DNA of 64,000 nt from Chroococcidiopsis sp. TS-821 (GTDB lineage: Bacteria > Cyanobacteriota > Cyanobacteriia > Cyanobacteriales > Chroococcidiopsidaceae). The notes under the pieces are model-generated. The model was not told the origin of the DNA, did not search any database, and saw only the letters and a list, made by a program, of their open reading frames with translations. Positions 1-9,381 of the stretch are shown here, one piece after another. Made by a program: the position numbers and the translations under genes. Position 1 is the stretch's first letter. Each line of letters begins with the position of its first letter. The stretch is from contig NZ_MVDI01000004.1 of NCBI RefSeq assembly GCF_002939305.1, forward strand, positions 124,001-188,000, given 5' to 3'.

Positions 1-63
1 AGTCAATCCAGTCTATCACCCTGAATCACTGAGGTCAATGTAAGGAATACTAAGGAATAACGT

Positions 64-1056
64 ATGAAAACCATTTTGTTCAGGCGTGCTTCACTTGTAG
101 CAAGTCTTACAGCGGTAGGGATTGTTACTAGTGCAGTATCAGCTCAGGCTCAAGCCGTTAATTATGATGTGCAAACAACTGCAGATGCAAACAGCAATGT
201 TTCAACTTCAGCGTCTGCACTGGTAGGTGGAAATGCGCCTGGTACAGATGGCAATGGTTCCATCATGTTGAGTCAGGCTAACCTAGATAACCTAGGACCG
301 ACGCAAGGCGACATTGATGACCAAATTGAGTCAGCCCCACCAAATCCTTTAAATCAAACAACACCAAGCCCGGATGGCACGACCACGACGCCAGGCACTA
401 GTCCAAACCTCGTGCAACCTCAGCCAGCGCCAGGAGTGACACCAGACCCCACCTTCCCAGGACCAACACAAACACAGCCAGCGCCAGGAGTGACACCAGA
501 CCCCACCTTCCCAGGACCAACACAAACACAGCCAGCGCCAGGAGTGACACCAGACCCCACCTTCCCACAACCAACAACACCGCAACAAGTGCCCGATACC
601 GCACCTCCAGATACAACTGTAGAACCTGCAATTGTACCTGGTACAGCAACGCGTGGCGGTGCTAGCTACATTGGTGTTGGTGGCAATATTGGCTTCGGTG
701 GAGCTACCACTTTGAGTGAAGGTGCTTTTGCTGTCTATAGTAAGATTGGTTTGACTGAAACTTTCTCAATTAGACCAGCAGCATTCTTTGGAGATAACAC
801 TGTAATCGCTGTCCCGATTACTGCCGATTTTCCACCTGCCGAAACAGGAATAGCCGCAGCGCAACTTAACGTGGCTCCCTATATAGGTGCAGGAATTGCA
901 ATATCTACAGGTCAAGATAGCACGGCGGGTGCTTTGATTAGTGGTGGTGTTGACGTACCATTGACAGAACAGTTCACAGCAACTGCGGGTATCAACATTG
1001 GTTTTATTGACGATACCGAAGTTGGATTACTCATTGGAGTCGGCTACAACTTCTAA
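64..1056 (+). CDS. Exported outer-membrane beta-barrel-like protein with proline-rich tandem repeats
   Basis: The 330-residue product starts with a signal peptide (residues 1 to about 30, ending in an AQA-type cleavage site). A Thr/Pro/Gly-rich middle section (about 95-195) carries an 18-residue repeat from residue 120 on, roughly two and a half copies. The C-terminal part (about 198-330) alternates glycine-rich and hydrophobic stretches and ends in Tyr-Asn-Phe; a terminal aromatic residue preceded by beta-strand-like sequence is typical of outer-membrane barrels. ATG follows AAGGAATA-type sequence, a weak ribosome site. I infer export to the outer membrane or periplasm. No specific family or function is recognised. 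The Pro-rich part looks like a length-variable linker. Confidence 0.75.
   Translation: MKTILFRRASLVASLTAVGIVTSAVSAQAQAVNYDVQTTADANSNVSTSASALVGGNAPGTDGNGSIMLSQANLDNLGPTQGDIDDQIESAPPNPLNQTTPSPDGTTTTPGTSPNLVQPQPAPGVTPDPTFPGPTQTQPAPGVTPDPTFPGPTQTQPAPGVTPDPTFPQPTTPQQVPDTAPPDTTVEPAIVPGTATRGGASYIGVGGNIGFGGATTLSEGAFAVYSKIGLTETFSIRPAAFFGDNTVIAVPITADFPPAETGIAAAQLNVAPYIGAGIAISTGQDSTAGALISGGVDVPLTEQFTATAGINIGFIDDTEVGLLIGVGYNF
421..567 (+). repeat. 54-bp in-frame tandem repeat inside the exported protein gene
   Basis: Copy 1 (421-474) and copy 2 (475-528) are identical. A third, partial copy starts at 529 and matches for about 39 bases before diverging. The period is 54 bp, or 18 codons, so copy number can change without breaking the frame. 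Each unit encodes a Gln-Pro-Ala-Pro-Gly-Val-Thr-Pro-Asp-Pro stretch followed by Thr-Phe-Pro. Complete identity of two copies suggests recent expansion. Confidence 0.95.
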
Positions 1057-1070
1057 ACCCTCTTAGGTAG

Positions 1071-1112
1071 ATCCCTAAGTTGCCTTTAGCCGTGTTATAC
1101 GCGCTTAGGGAT
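1071..1112 (+). other. Inverted repeat downstream of the first gene
   Basis: ATCCCTAA at 1071-1078 is perfectly complementary to TTAGGGAT at 1105-1112, and partial matches extend on the outer side. It begins 14 bases after the stop codon of the first gene. No T-tract follows, so a role as an intrinsic terminator is uncertain; an RNA 3'-end stabiliser is possible. Confidence 0.5.
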
Positions 1113-1209
1113 TGCCTACTCAATTAATTGCGTCACTCAATGTTCATGTTGCTGTCACTCTACTGTCATATTTAGCTTTGACAATATTGACAAGATGAGG
1201 AAATCAGCT

Positions 1210-1629
1210 ATGAACAGGCATTTTCTAATTGGCTTGGCTATAGTAGCGTCAGTTTCCACATTAGGACTACCTACTATAGCGCGATCGCAAACCCGAATCG
1301 GCGATCTACAGCAACGTCCTCCTGGAATAACAATATCTGGTCGAGTGACAAGCGTTGTTGGCAACGACTTCATCCTAGAGGATGACTCAGGGCAGATCGT
1401 AGTCGATGCTGGACCGCGGTGGTGGCAGGAGATCGACGTTTCTCCAGGAGAACAAGTTACCGTCAACGGCGAACTAGGAAGAGGTGGTGAATTTGATGCT
1501 TTCTCGATTACGAGAGCCGACGGTACAGTTATTCAAATTCGCCCCGCACAAGGTCCGCCGCCTTGGGCTGGTGGTCCAAACCGCGCTCCTGGAGCAAGAA
1601 GTAGAGGCAATACTCCAGTGCAAAATTAG
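1210..1629 (+). CDS. Small secreted protein with OB-fold-like domain
   Basis: 139 residues from the ATG at 1210, chosen because GAGG at 1197-1200 lies nine bases upstream; an in-frame ATG at 1195 overlaps that ribosome site. Residues 1 to about 27 form a signal peptide. The mature part begins after a Pro-Pro-Gly motif and reads as short beta strands (ISGRVTSVVG, FILEDDSGQIVVDAG, VTVNGEL), a pattern seen in bacterial OB-fold (BOF-like, DUF5666-like) periplasmic proteins. The tail is rich in Pro, Gly and Arg. I infer a periplasmic protein that binds an unknown ligand. The family assignment is by pattern only. Confidence 0.7.
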   Translation: MNRHFLIGLAIVASVSTLGLPTIARSQTRIGDLQQRPPGITISGRVTSVVGNDFILEDDSGQIVVDAGPRWWQEIDVSPGEQVTVNGELGRGGEFDAFSITRADGTVIQIRPAQGPPPWAGGPNRAPGARSRGNTPVQN

Positions 1630-1707
1630 CCAGTGATAAATCTTTGGTGGTACTTATAGCAATCGGAACATACCAGGTAAGAGAAACCGCTTGGGACAAA
1701 ATTTATA

Positions 1708-3060
1708 GTGGAGCAACGGGAACACAGCTTACATCAAGAAAGACTAGCAAGTACTGCAACGGCACCTAAACCAGCACTAGCCTTTGGAGATGCGATCGCA
1801 ATTATCGTTGGTATCGTCATCGGTGCTGGAATTTTTGAAACACCTGCGCTGGTTGCTGCAAATAGCGGTAATGGGGTCGTTGCGCTCGGAGCTTGGGTTT
1901 TGGGAGGACTAATATCTTTACTTGGCGCACTATGCTATGGCGAGCTAGCAACAACCTATCCGCACACGGGTGGTAATTACTATTACTTGTTACGGGCATT
2001 TGGCAAACCTGTTGCTTTCTTATTCGCTTGGGCGCGCATGACAGTGATTCAAACTGGCTCGATTGCTTTGCTAGCATTTGTCTTTGGTGACTATGCTTCA
2101 CAGCTATTGCGTCTGGGAACTTATTCACCTTCAATTTATGCAGGGTTGGCGATCGCTCTATTAACTGGTTTGAATATAGTTGGCGTACAACAAGGCAAAG
2201 TGGCACAGAATTGGTTGACCGCCGCCAAGGTTTTAGGATTGTTACTTGTGGTAGCTGTTGGTTTAGCTGCAACGATTGAACCTCCGCAACCAGCGACGAT
2301 CTCTAGCGAAAGTAGTTTAGGACTAGTCATGATTTTTGTGTTGCTGTCATATGGTGGGTGGAACGAGGCGGCTTATATTTCTGCGGAGATCCGTAACGTC
2401 CGACGCAACATGGTACGATCGCTCGTATGGAGTCTGGGAATTATTACAGCAATTTATTTGCTCATTAACCTTGCATATCTGCGTGGTTTGGGTCTTGCTG
2501 GTACCGCCGGTTCACAAGCTGTTGCTGCCGATTTGATGCGCGGTGCCTTCGGAACGCCTGGGGCAGTGTTTATCAGTTTTCTGATCGCGATTTCTACTTT
2601 AGGTGCTACCAATGCCACCATTTTTACGGGTGCGCGTACGAATCATGCCTTGGGGCAAGATTTTGCTAGATTTGCCTTTCTCGGTCGTTGGCGAACAAGT
2701 AGTAATACTCCAGCAGCTGCTTTACTCGTCCAAGGAGCAATTTCCTTATTACTGGTGTTGTTTGGAACGCTAGCTCCGCGCAATGGCTTTGAGACGATGG
2801 TGGACTATACAGCGCCGATATTCTGGTTCTTTTTTTTACTCTCTGTTATGACTATCTTTGTCCTACGACAGCGCGAACCACATCTGCGTAGACCTTTCCA
2901 AGTGCCGTTTTATCCTGTCACCCCGCTCGTTTTTTGTATCATTTGTATCTATTTGCTTTACTCTAGCGTGACCTATACCGGAATTGGAGCGCTACTCGGT
3001 TTAGTTGTCGTTATATCGGGTATACCACTGTTGTTTTGGACTCGCCAGCAACAAACTTGA
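1708..3060 (+). CDS. APC superfamily amino acid permease
   Basis: A 450-residue polytopic membrane protein with about 12 hydrophobic segments. The first helix contains IVIGAGIFETPA, matching the Gly-rich GxGIF substrate-binding motif of the amino acid-polyamine-organocation superfamily; related motifs and charged cytoplasmic loops follow. It should catalyse proton- or antiport-coupled amino acid uptake across the cytoplasmic membrane; the substrate cannot be read from sequence. GTG start at 1708 lacks a clear Shine-Dalgarno. It stands alone, about 80 bases after the previous gene and about 107 before the next. Confidence 0.85.
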   Translation: MEQREHSLHQERLASTATAPKPALAFGDAIAIIVGIVIGAGIFETPALVAANSGNGVVALGAWVLGGLISLLGALCYGELATTYPHTGGNYYYLLRAFGKPVAFLFAWARMTVIQTGSIALLAFVFGDYASQLLRLGTYSPSIYAGLAIALLTGLNIVGVQQGKVAQNWLTAAKVLGLLLVVAVGLAATIEPPQPATISSESSLGLVMIFVLLSYGGWNEAAYISAEIRNVRRNMVRSLVWSLGIITAIYLLINLAYLRGLGLAGTAGSQAVAADLMRGAFGTPGAVFISFLIAISTLGATNATIFTGARTNHALGQDFARFAFLGRWRTSSNTPAAALLVQGAISLLLVLFGTLAPRNGFETMVDYTAPIFWFFFLLSVMTIFVLRQREPHLRRPFQVPFYPVTPLVFCIICIYLLYSSVTYTGIGALLGLVVVISGIPLLFWTRQQQT

Positions 3061-3167
3061 GCAAGTAGTACCAATTTTGGATTTTGAAACCGCTCGCGAA
3101 AAGATTGTTGAACGTTTGTACAGAGCAAACATCAATCCAATTGGTATCAAAAGGAGAAATTGAGTAT

Positions 3168-3830
3168 ATGCAGCAAACGATCAAAAGTTTATTAGTAGCA
3201 GGTATAGGGGCGGGTAGCTTACTCATTGCGGGGTGCGAGCAACAACGTCAATTTGAAGTAGAAGCACAACAACCAGCGCCCACAGTTCAAACGCAATCAC
3301 CTGCGCCTGCGACTGCGCCGACTCAACCGCAAGAACGCGCACCTGACGTACCTTATGTGCCGACTCCGCAAGAGGTCGTAGACCAAATGTTGCAGTTGGC
3401 AAATGTCACTAGCAACGATGTAGTGTACGATCTAGGAAGTGGTGACGGTAGAATTCCTATTACTGCTGTCCAAAAGTTTGGTGCAAGTAGGGCTTATGGA
3501 ATCGAAATTAATCCCGAACTTGTACAACGTGCCCGTCAAAATGCCGATACTGCCAACGTAAGCGATCGCGTCCAGTTTATCCAACAAGATCTATTTCAAA
3601 CAGATTTACAGGACGCTACTGTAGTCACGCTCTATCTGTTACCAGATATCAACATCAAGTTACGTCCCAAGTTACTACAAGAGTTAAGACCAGGCACTCG
3701 CATTGTCTCCCACGACTTTGATATGGGTGAGTGGCAACCAGACGAAGTCGTTCGCGTCCAAGGACCAAGTCGCCAACATACGCTTTACCTATGGACTGTA
3801 CCAGAAAATGTTCCCGCAAACTTGCAATAA
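3168..3830 (+). CDS. Lipoprotein with class I SAM-dependent methyltransferase domain
   Basis: 220 residues from the ATG at 3168, chosen because AAGGAG (3151-3156) precedes it and because this start gives a clean lipoprotein signal: hydrophobic residues 8-22 and the lipobox LIAGC with Cys23. A Gln/Pro/Ala-rich linker (about 24-65) leads to a Rossmann methyltransferase fold with motif I DLGSGDGR at 88-95 and an acidic strand end (IEIN) for the SAM ribose. The family resembles small cyanobacterial class I methyltransferases. What is odd is the location: a lipidated protein outside the cytoplasm would not normally meet SAM. Either it stays anchored facing the cytoplasm, or it is exported and does something else. 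Substrate unknown. Confidence 0.8.
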   Translation: MQQTIKSLLVAGIGAGSLLIAGCEQQRQFEVEAQQPAPTVQTQSPAPATAPTQPQERAPDVPYVPTPQEVVDQMLQLANVTSNDVVYDLGSGDGRIPITAVQKFGASRAYGIEINPELVQRARQNADTANVSDRVQFIQQDLFQTDLQDATVVTLYLLPDINIKLRPKLLQELRPGTRIVSHDFDMGEWQPDEVVRVQGPSRQHTLYLWTVPENVPANLQ

Positions 3831-3915
3831 CGGGAAGCAACTAGTGCGTAGTAATTGATGAAGGGCGATTAACAACTAGCTACTAACAACTTGAAGCAAC
3901 AATCAGGAGCATCTC

Positions 3916-4548
3916 ATGAAAACGAACAATCGTAAATCTACACTGAGAAAATTTGCTGGAATTTTAGGTGGAATCGCAATTCTCCCTGTATTAGCAGCGT
4001 GCGGTCCAGAAACTACGACAACACAGGTATCGCCAGCACCAGAAGCGACTCCGACAATTACTCCCGCACCAGGCGAAACACCTGCCGATCAAACAACTCC
4101 TACAACACCAACGACAGAAGCAACAGACTCTATCGTTAATGTTGCCAGCGGCGACCCTCGCTTTAGTACTTTAACCGAATTAGTGAATGCTGCGAATTTG
4201 ACCGAAACGCTTGAAGGTGAAGGACCTTTCACAGTCTTTGCACCAACCAACGAAGCGTTTGCTGGCTTGTCAGAATCAACGCGCCAGGAATTGCTACAAC
4301 CGGAAAATCGCGAAACGCTCAGAAGAATTTTGCAGTACCACGTAGTTCCCGGAGAAGTTACTTCAGATCAATTGCAGTCAGGAGAGGTAGCATCAGCAGA
4401 AGGTAGTCCCATTAACGTGCAAGTTGATGATGCTGCTGACCAAGTTAGAGTTAATGATGCGACAGTAACCGAACCCGACATTCAAGCAAGCAATGGCGTT
4501 ATTCATGCAATTGATAGCGTCATTCTTCCCCCAGGTCTTAACCTATAA
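3916..4548 (+). CDS. Fasciclin (FAS1) domain lipoprotein
   Basis: 210 residues. ATG follows AGGAG with normal spacing. Residues 10-28 are hydrophobic and end in a lipobox with Cys29 (VLAAC). A Thr/Pro/Glu-rich linker spans about 32-68. The FAS1 domain covers about 72-208, with the family signatures FTVFAPTNEAF, LRRILQYHVVPG and the closing NGVIHAIDSVILP. FAS1 domains mediate adhesion or protein-protein contacts at the cell surface. It follows another lipoprotein gene by 85 bases, and a terminator hairpin follows it. Confidence 0.92.
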   Translation: MKTNNRKSTLRKFAGILGGIAILPVLAACGPETTTTQVSPAPEATPTITPAPGETPADQTTPTTPTTEATDSIVNVASGDPRFSTLTELVNAANLTETLEGEGPFTVFAPTNEAFAGLSESTRQELLQPENRETLRRILQYHVVPGEVTSDQLQSGEVASAEGSPINVQVDDAADQVRVNDATVTEPDIQASNGVIHAIDSVILPPGLNL

Positions 4549-4561
4549 GTGACATAGTATG

Positions 4562-4599
4562 AGCGGTGTACTGCGGTGCGGTACACCCGCATTTTTTTT
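4562..4599 (+). terminator. Rho-independent terminator after the fasciclin gene
   Basis: A GC-rich hairpin (GCGGTGTAC pairing with GTACACCCGC, one bulged base) ends at 4590 and is followed by eight T residues at 4592-4599. It lies 14 bases after the stop codon at 4548 and before the SDR start at 4626. Confidence 0.88.
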
Positions 4600-4625
4600 A
4601 GCATTTTGATTAAAGGTTGACGCGT

Positions 4626-5435
4626 ATGCAAGGTCTTAAAGGAAAAAATGCTTTGGTGACTGGTGCAACTTCGGGTATCGGTCAAGCGATCGCAATTCGC
4701 CTCGCCCAAGAAGGAGTGAATGTCGCCATCAACTACCGCAAAAGCCCAGAGGATGCGGCAGAAACCGAAGAACAGATGATGCAGAAAGCTTGTGGTGATA
4801 TTGAAAATTGTGGCGTCAAATCACTACCCGTACAAGGTGATGTCTCTAAAGAAGAAGACATTATCCGCATGGTTAATACTGTTGTTGAACAACTTGGTAG
4901 TTTGGATATTCTTGTCAACAACGCTGGAATTCAAACAGAATGTCCATCACACGAAGTTGTAACAGATGATTTCGATAAGGTAATTTCAGTTAACCTACGC
5001 GGTGCTTATCTTTGCGCGCGCGAAACAATCAAGCACTTGCTAGCGCAAAATCGTCAAGGAGTTATTATTAATATCTCTAGCGTTCATGAGATTATTCCGC
5101 GACCAATGTATGTCAGCTACTCCATTAGTAAAGGCGGGATGGAAAATCTGACAAAAACTTTAGCTTTGGAGTATGCAGATCGCGGTATTCGTGTCAATGC
5201 TGTAGCACCTGGAGCAACAATTACTCCCATTAATGAAGCGTGGACAGACGACCCAGAAAAGAAAGCCGAAGTAGAAAGTCATATTCCGATGGGGCGTGCG
5301 GGAACTTCTGAAGAAATGGCAGCAGCAGTCGCTTTTTTGGCATCAAGTGAAGCTGCATATATTACCGGACAAACTCTATTTGTAGACGGCGGACTCACAC
5401 TTTATGCAGATTTTCGCGAAGCTTGGTCGGCATAA
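4626..5435 (+). CDS. Short-chain dehydrogenase/reductase (glucose 1-dehydrogenase-like)
   Basis: 269 residues from the ATG at 4626, with AAAGG just upstream; a TTG at 4617 is less likely. It has the classical SDR features in order: cofactor loop TGATSGIG at 12-19, NNAG around 100, the catalytic Ser in NISSVHE, and YSISK (Tyr-x-x-x-Lys) followed by a VNAVAPGA segment. The C-terminus (ITGQTLFVDGGLTLY) is typical of the family annotated as glucose 1-dehydrogenase. It should be a cytosolic NAD(P)-dependent oxidoreductase; the true substrate is not determinable. A terminator separates it from the gene upstream. Confidence 0.88.
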   Translation: MQGLKGKNALVTGATSGIGQAIAIRLAQEGVNVAINYRKSPEDAAETEEQMMQKACGDIENCGVKSLPVQGDVSKEEDIIRMVNTVVEQLGSLDILVNNAGIQTECPSHEVVTDDFDKVISVNLRGAYLCARETIKHLLAQNRQGVIINISSVHEIIPRPMYVSYSISKGGMENLTKTLALEYADRGIRVNAVAPGATITPINEAWTDDPEKKAEVESHIPMGRAGTSEEMAAAVAFLASSEAAYITGQTLFVDGGLTLYADFREAWSA

Positions 5436-5502
5436 AGGTAGATGCTAAAACCTCCGTACTTTTGGCAGGATTGGTAAAAACAATTACTGTGAGGAGGGAC
5501 AA

Positions 5503-5976
5503 ATGAATCGGTTCGCTGCGAAAACAACGCTTGTAGGAACTATTGCACTAAGTTCTTTAGGTTTTGTATTCGGATCTGTACTCAACATACCCCAAGCGAT
5601 CGCACAATCAACGCAACAATCCCCTGAAGTACAGCGGTTACTCAACACCAAACAATGTCCTGGCTGCAACCTTCGTGGTGCTAACCTGCGAAATGCCGAT
5701 TTAGAACAAGCAAACCTGAGCGGCGCTAATCTTCAAGGAGCCAATCTACAGAATGCTGACTTGGAAAAGGCTAATCTTCAAGGTGCTAACTTACAACAAG
5801 CAAACTTGAGCGATGCAGACTTACAAGAGGCAAACTTACAAAATGCAAACTTACGAAACGCTAACTTGCGAAGCGCCGATCTAGAAGATGCAAATCTGCA
5901 AGGAACGAACCTCGATGGAGCTAATTTGCAAGGAGCCGATTTAGAAGGAACTATTCGCGCTAATCAAAATCGGTAA
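5503..5976 (+). CDS. Exported pentapeptide-repeat protein
   Basis: 157 residues. GAGGAGGG lies just before ATG. Residues 1 to about 32 form a signal peptide (ending QAIAQS). After a conserved block with a Cys-Pro-Gly-Cys-Asn-Leu motif, residues about 58-150 are A(D/N)Lxx pentapeptides, which fold as a right-handed quadrilateral beta helix. Periplasmic or thylakoid-lumen location is inferred; several lumenal pentapeptide proteins are known in cyanobacteria. The next gene is a paralogue 56 bases downstream with the same CPGCNL block. The molecular role is unknown. Confidence 0.88.
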   Translation: MNRFAAKTTLVGTIALSSLGFVFGSVLNIPQAIAQSTQQSPEVQRLLNTKQCPGCNLRGANLRNADLEQANLSGANLQGANLQNADLEKANLQGANLQQANLSDADLQEANLQNANLRNANLRSADLEDANLQGTNLDGANLQGADLEGTIRANQNR

Positions 5977-6032
5977 TTTAATTGAGGCGCAGAATAACAG
6001 ATTGAATGAGCATGAGGAGGAATCAATAAGCT

Positions 6033-6608
6033 ATGAATAAATTAATTACAAGAACATCAATTCTTTGGGTGACAGCCTTAGGTCTTTTTGGCTGCAATAC
6101 TGGAACGTCAACGCAAGAGCCTCAAGCAGTTGCACAGCCTCCAACACAACCGGTAGAACAAGTAGCACCAACGCAACCAGTAGCACAAGCACCAACACAA
6201 TCTTCTGACGTACAACGGTTACTCAATACTAGACAATGTCCGGGATGTAACCTAAGTGGTGCAGATCTGCAAAGCGCCAACTTAGAAGACGCAAACTTAC
6301 AAGGCGCGAATCTTCAAGGTGCTAATCTCCAAAACGCTGACTTGGAAAGAGCAAATCTACGCGAGGCAAATCTACAGCAAGCTAACTTAAGAGATGCTGA
6401 CCTAGAACGAGCAGATTTACAAGCGGCAAATCTCTCTAATGCAAATCTTCAAAGCGCTGATTTAGAAGAGGCTAATCTCCAAAATGCCAATTTCCAGAAT
6501 GCTAACTTGCAAAATGCAGACTTGGAAGACGCTCGCGTACAAGGAGCTAACTTTGATGGGGCAAATCTCCAAGGTGCTGACCTAGAAGGAACGAATCTGA
6601 GAAGATAG
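6033..6608 (+). CDS. Pentapeptide-repeat lipoprotein, tandem paralogue
   Basis: 191 residues. GAGGAGG precedes the ATG by about 14 bases. Residues 8-20 are hydrophobic and end in the lipobox LFGC with Cys21, so unlike its upstream neighbour it is probably lipid-anchored. A Gln/Pro/Thr linker follows, then [19 protein letters not shown], nearly the same block as the preceding gene, and about 22 pentapeptide units to the end. The pair arose by tandem duplication, followed by divergence of the export signal. Function unknown. Confidence 0.87.
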   Translation: MNKLITRTSILWVTALGLFGCNTGTSTQEPQAVAQPPTQPVEQVAPTQPVAQAPTQSSDVQRLLNTRQCPGCNLSGADLQSANLEDANLQGANLQGANLQNADLERANLREANLQQANLRDADLERADLQAANLSNANLQSADLEEANLQNANFQNANLQNADLEDARVQGANFDGANLQGADLEGTNLRR

Positions 6609-6633
6609 AATAAGCATTCACGGAGCGACGCTG

Positions 6634-9321
6634 ATGACTCAAGAAGAAATCAGACTCGAAGAAGACCGAACGCGTAAAGCCTATTGGCGACGTTGGGGAC
6701 CTTATTTGAGCGAACGTCAATGGGGAACAGTGCGGGAAGATTACAGCGCGACTGGTTCAGCTTGGGATTATTTTCCTCACGATCATGCTCGCTCCCGTGC
6801 TTATCGCTGGGGAGAAGATGGCATTGCCGGAATTTCGGATAATCACCAGCGCTTGTGTTTTGCGATCGCGCTTTGGAATGGTGTCGATCCAATTCTTAAA
6901 GAACGTATTTTCGGCTTGACGGGACCTGAAGGCAATCACGGCGAGGATGTTAAAGAGTATTACTTTTATCTTGACAACACGCCCTCTCATGCTTATATGA
7001 AGTGTTTGTACAAGTATCCGCAGCAAGCCTTTCCCTATGCTGAATTAGTTCAAGAAAACCAGCGTCGTGGCTATCACGACCCAGAGTTTGAATTACTCGA
7101 TACAGGAATCTTTGATGGCGATCGCTACTTTGATGTCTTCGTCGAATATGCCAAGAACTCCGACGAAGATATCTTAATTAAAATCAAAGTTATTAATCGC
7201 AGTTCCGAAGAAAAAACACTACACTTACTTCCAACATTATGGTTTCGGAATACCTGGTCGTGGGAAGAAAATAGCCAAAAACCTCTTTTAAAGGAACTTA
7301 AATCAAACACATTTAGCATCGTTGAAGCTGCACATCCAACATTAGGTGAAAGATGGCTGTATTGCGAAGCAGCTACAGAACTTTTATTTACGGAAAACGA
7401 AACTAATTACGAAAGATTATTTGGCGAACCTAATAAATCACCTTATGTAAAAGATAGTATCAATGATTACGTTGTTCGTGGTAAGAAAGAAGCGGTTAAC
7501 CCCGATCGAGTAGGAACAAAAGTTTCTCCTTACTATGTATTAAGTATCGGTGCAGGACAAGAAAAAGTTGTTTGCTTAAGACTTTGCAATACATCAAATT
7601 TAACCGCGCCTTTTGGAGAAGAATTTGAGCAAATTTTTGCAACACGTCAACACGAAGCTGACGAGTTCTATCAACGTATTTCTCCTAACGTTAGCGACCC
7701 TGACGCGCAAAGCGTACAGCGTCAAGCCTTTGCTGGCTTACTTTGGACAAAGCAGTTTTATCATTACGTCATTGAAGATTGGTTAAACGGCGATCCGACT
7801 CAGCCTACACCACAGCGAACGTACAAACGCAATCAAGAATGGATTCATCTATTTAATGACGACATTCTTTCGATGCCTGATAAATGGGAATTTCCTTGGT
7901 TTGCCGCTTGGGATTTAGCTTTTCATGTTATACCGCTAGCGATGATCGATCCTGATTTTGCTAAGCGTCAAATGGATCGTCTAACTCGCGAATGGTATCT
8001 ACATCCTAACGGACAAATGCCTGCGTATGAATGGCATTTTAGCGATGTTAATCCTCCTGTTCACGCTTGGGGAACTTGGCGCGTCTACCAAATTGAAAAA
8101 CAAATGTATGGACGTGCAGATAAAGACTTTCTCGAACGCGTATTTCAGAAATTACTTTTGAATTTTACTTGGTGGGTAAATCGTAAAGATGAAGAAGGCA
8201 ATAATGTCTTTCAAGGTGGCTTTTTGGGTTTAGATAATATTGGAGTTTTTGACCGAAGTTCGCAACTACCCACAGGAGGATATCTCGACCAATCGGATGG
8301 TACGAGTTGGATGGGGATGTATTGTTTAAATATGTTGGCGATCGCGCTTGAATTAGCCAAAGATAATCCCCCTTATGAAGATATTGCCAGTAAGTTTTTT
8401 GAACACTTTCTTTACATTGCTGATGCGATGAATCACATCGGCGGTACTGATGTCCACTTATGGGACGATAATGATAATTTCTACTACGATGTTTTACACT
8501 TTCCCCATAATGAGCGAGTTCATCTCAAAGTTCGTTCGATGGTTGGGCTGGTACCACTTTTTGGCGTAGAAGTTCTAGAACAAGCAACCTTAGATGCTTT
8601 TCCTGGTTTTAAGAAACGATTTGAGTGGTTTATTAATAATCGCTCGAATTTAACTAGGAACATTGCTTGCATGGAAGCAGAAGGTGTAGGAGAAAGACGA
8701 TTACTTGCAATTGTTAATCAGAATAAGTTACGATTAATTCTCCAAAAAATGTTAGATGAAACTGAATTTTTGAGCGATTATGGTGTTCGCTCGCTTTCTA
8801 AGTTTCATGCAAAAAATCCCTACATTTTTGATGCGGGAAATGCGCAGTATCGCGTAGATTATGAGCCAGCAGAGTCTACAAGTGGAATGTTTGGCGGAAA
8901 TTCCAATTGGCGCGGTCCTGTGTGGTTTCCGATGAATTTCCTAATTATTGAATCGCTGCAAAAGTATCATAACTATTTAGGCGATGAGTTCACCGTAGAG
9001 TGTCCTACAGGATCAGGTAGATACATGAACCTAGAAGAAGTAGCTACCGAGTTATCACAGCGATTAATGCGGATATTTCTACGTTCAGGACAGCGTAGAC
9101 CTGTGTTTGGCGGAATCGAGAAGTTCCAAAACGACCCGCATTGGCAAAATTGGATTTTATTCCATGAATATTTTAATGGCAATGATGGCGCAGGACTAGG
9201 AGCAAATCATCAAACAGGTTGGACAGGTTTAGTCGCTGACTTGATTCATCAAGCATATCAGCACGCACCTTCTGAAACTGAGCGATGGCAAAAATCCTTA
9301 AAAGCAAGAGTGATTGATTAA
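6634..9321 (+). CDS. GH63/MGH1-like glycoside hydrolase (glucosidase family)
   Basis: 895 residues, no signal peptide, so probably cytosolic. GGAG stands eight bases before ATG. The N-terminal part contains [22 protein letters not shown] and later RWGEDG, and the C-terminal half is an (alpha/alpha)6-barrel-like region with [22 protein letters not shown] and [12 protein letters not shown]. This arrangement matches large bacterial proteins annotated as MGH1-like glycoside hydrolase or glucosidase, related to GH63. Expected reaction: hydrolysis of an alpha-glycosidic bond, possibly of glucosylglycerate or a similar compatible solute; the substrate is inference. It precedes egtC by 60 bases. Confidence 0.85.
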   Translation: MTQEEIRLEEDRTRKAYWRRWGPYLSERQWGTVREDYSATGSAWDYFPHDHARSRAYRWGEDGIAGISDNHQRLCFAIALWNGVDPILKERIFGLTGPEGNHGEDVKEYYFYLDNTPSHAYMKCLYKYPQQAFPYAELVQENQRRGYHDPEFELLDTGIFDGDRYFDVFVEYAKNSDEDILIKIKVINRSSEEKTLHLLPTLWFRNTWSWEENSQKPLLKELKSNTFSIVEAAHPTLGERWLYCEAATELLFTENETNYERLFGEPNKSPYVKDSINDYVVRGKKEAVNPDRVGTKVSPYYVLSIGAGQEKVVCLRLCNTSNLTAPFGEEFEQIFATRQHEADEFYQRISPNVSDPDAQSVQRQAFAGLLWTKQFYHYVIEDWLNGDPTQPTPQRTYKRNQEWIHLFNDDILSMPDKWEFPWFAAWDLAFHVIPLAMIDPDFAKRQMDRLTREWYLHPNGQMPAYEWHFSDVNPPVHAWGTWRVYQIEKQMYGRADKDFLERVFQKLLLNFTWWVNRKDEEGNNVFQGGFLGLDNIGVFDRSSQLPTGGYLDQSDGTSWMGMYCLNMLAIALELAKDNPPYEDIASKFFEHFLYIADAMNHIGGTDVHLWDDNDNFYYDVLHFPHNERVHLKVRSMVGLVPLFGVEVLEQATLDAFPGFKKRFEWFINNRSNLTRNIACMEAEGVGERRLLAIVNQNKLRLILQKMLDETEFLSDYGVRSLSKFHAKNPYIFDAGNAQYRVDYEPAESTSGMFGGNSNWRGPVWFPMNFLIIESLQKYHNYLGDEFTVECPTGSGRYMNLEEVATELSQRLMRIFLRSGQRRPVFGGIEKFQNDPHWQNWILFHEYFNGNDGAGLGANHQTGWTGLVADLIHQAYQHAPSETERWQKSLKARVID

Positions 9322-9381
9322 TCCCTAGACAACCCGTGCTTACAATAGTGAAGCATTGTTACAACTAACACAGCTTTACTT

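Noticed and set aside
421-567. CRISPR array
   Set aside because: The repeat is head-to-tail without spacers and is in frame within a protein gene; no cas genes are in the window.
349-649. Two antisense reading frames with repeated Trp/Cys-rich segments
   Set aside because: They are shadows of the 54-bp repeat in the plus-strand gene and have no gene-like start or composition.
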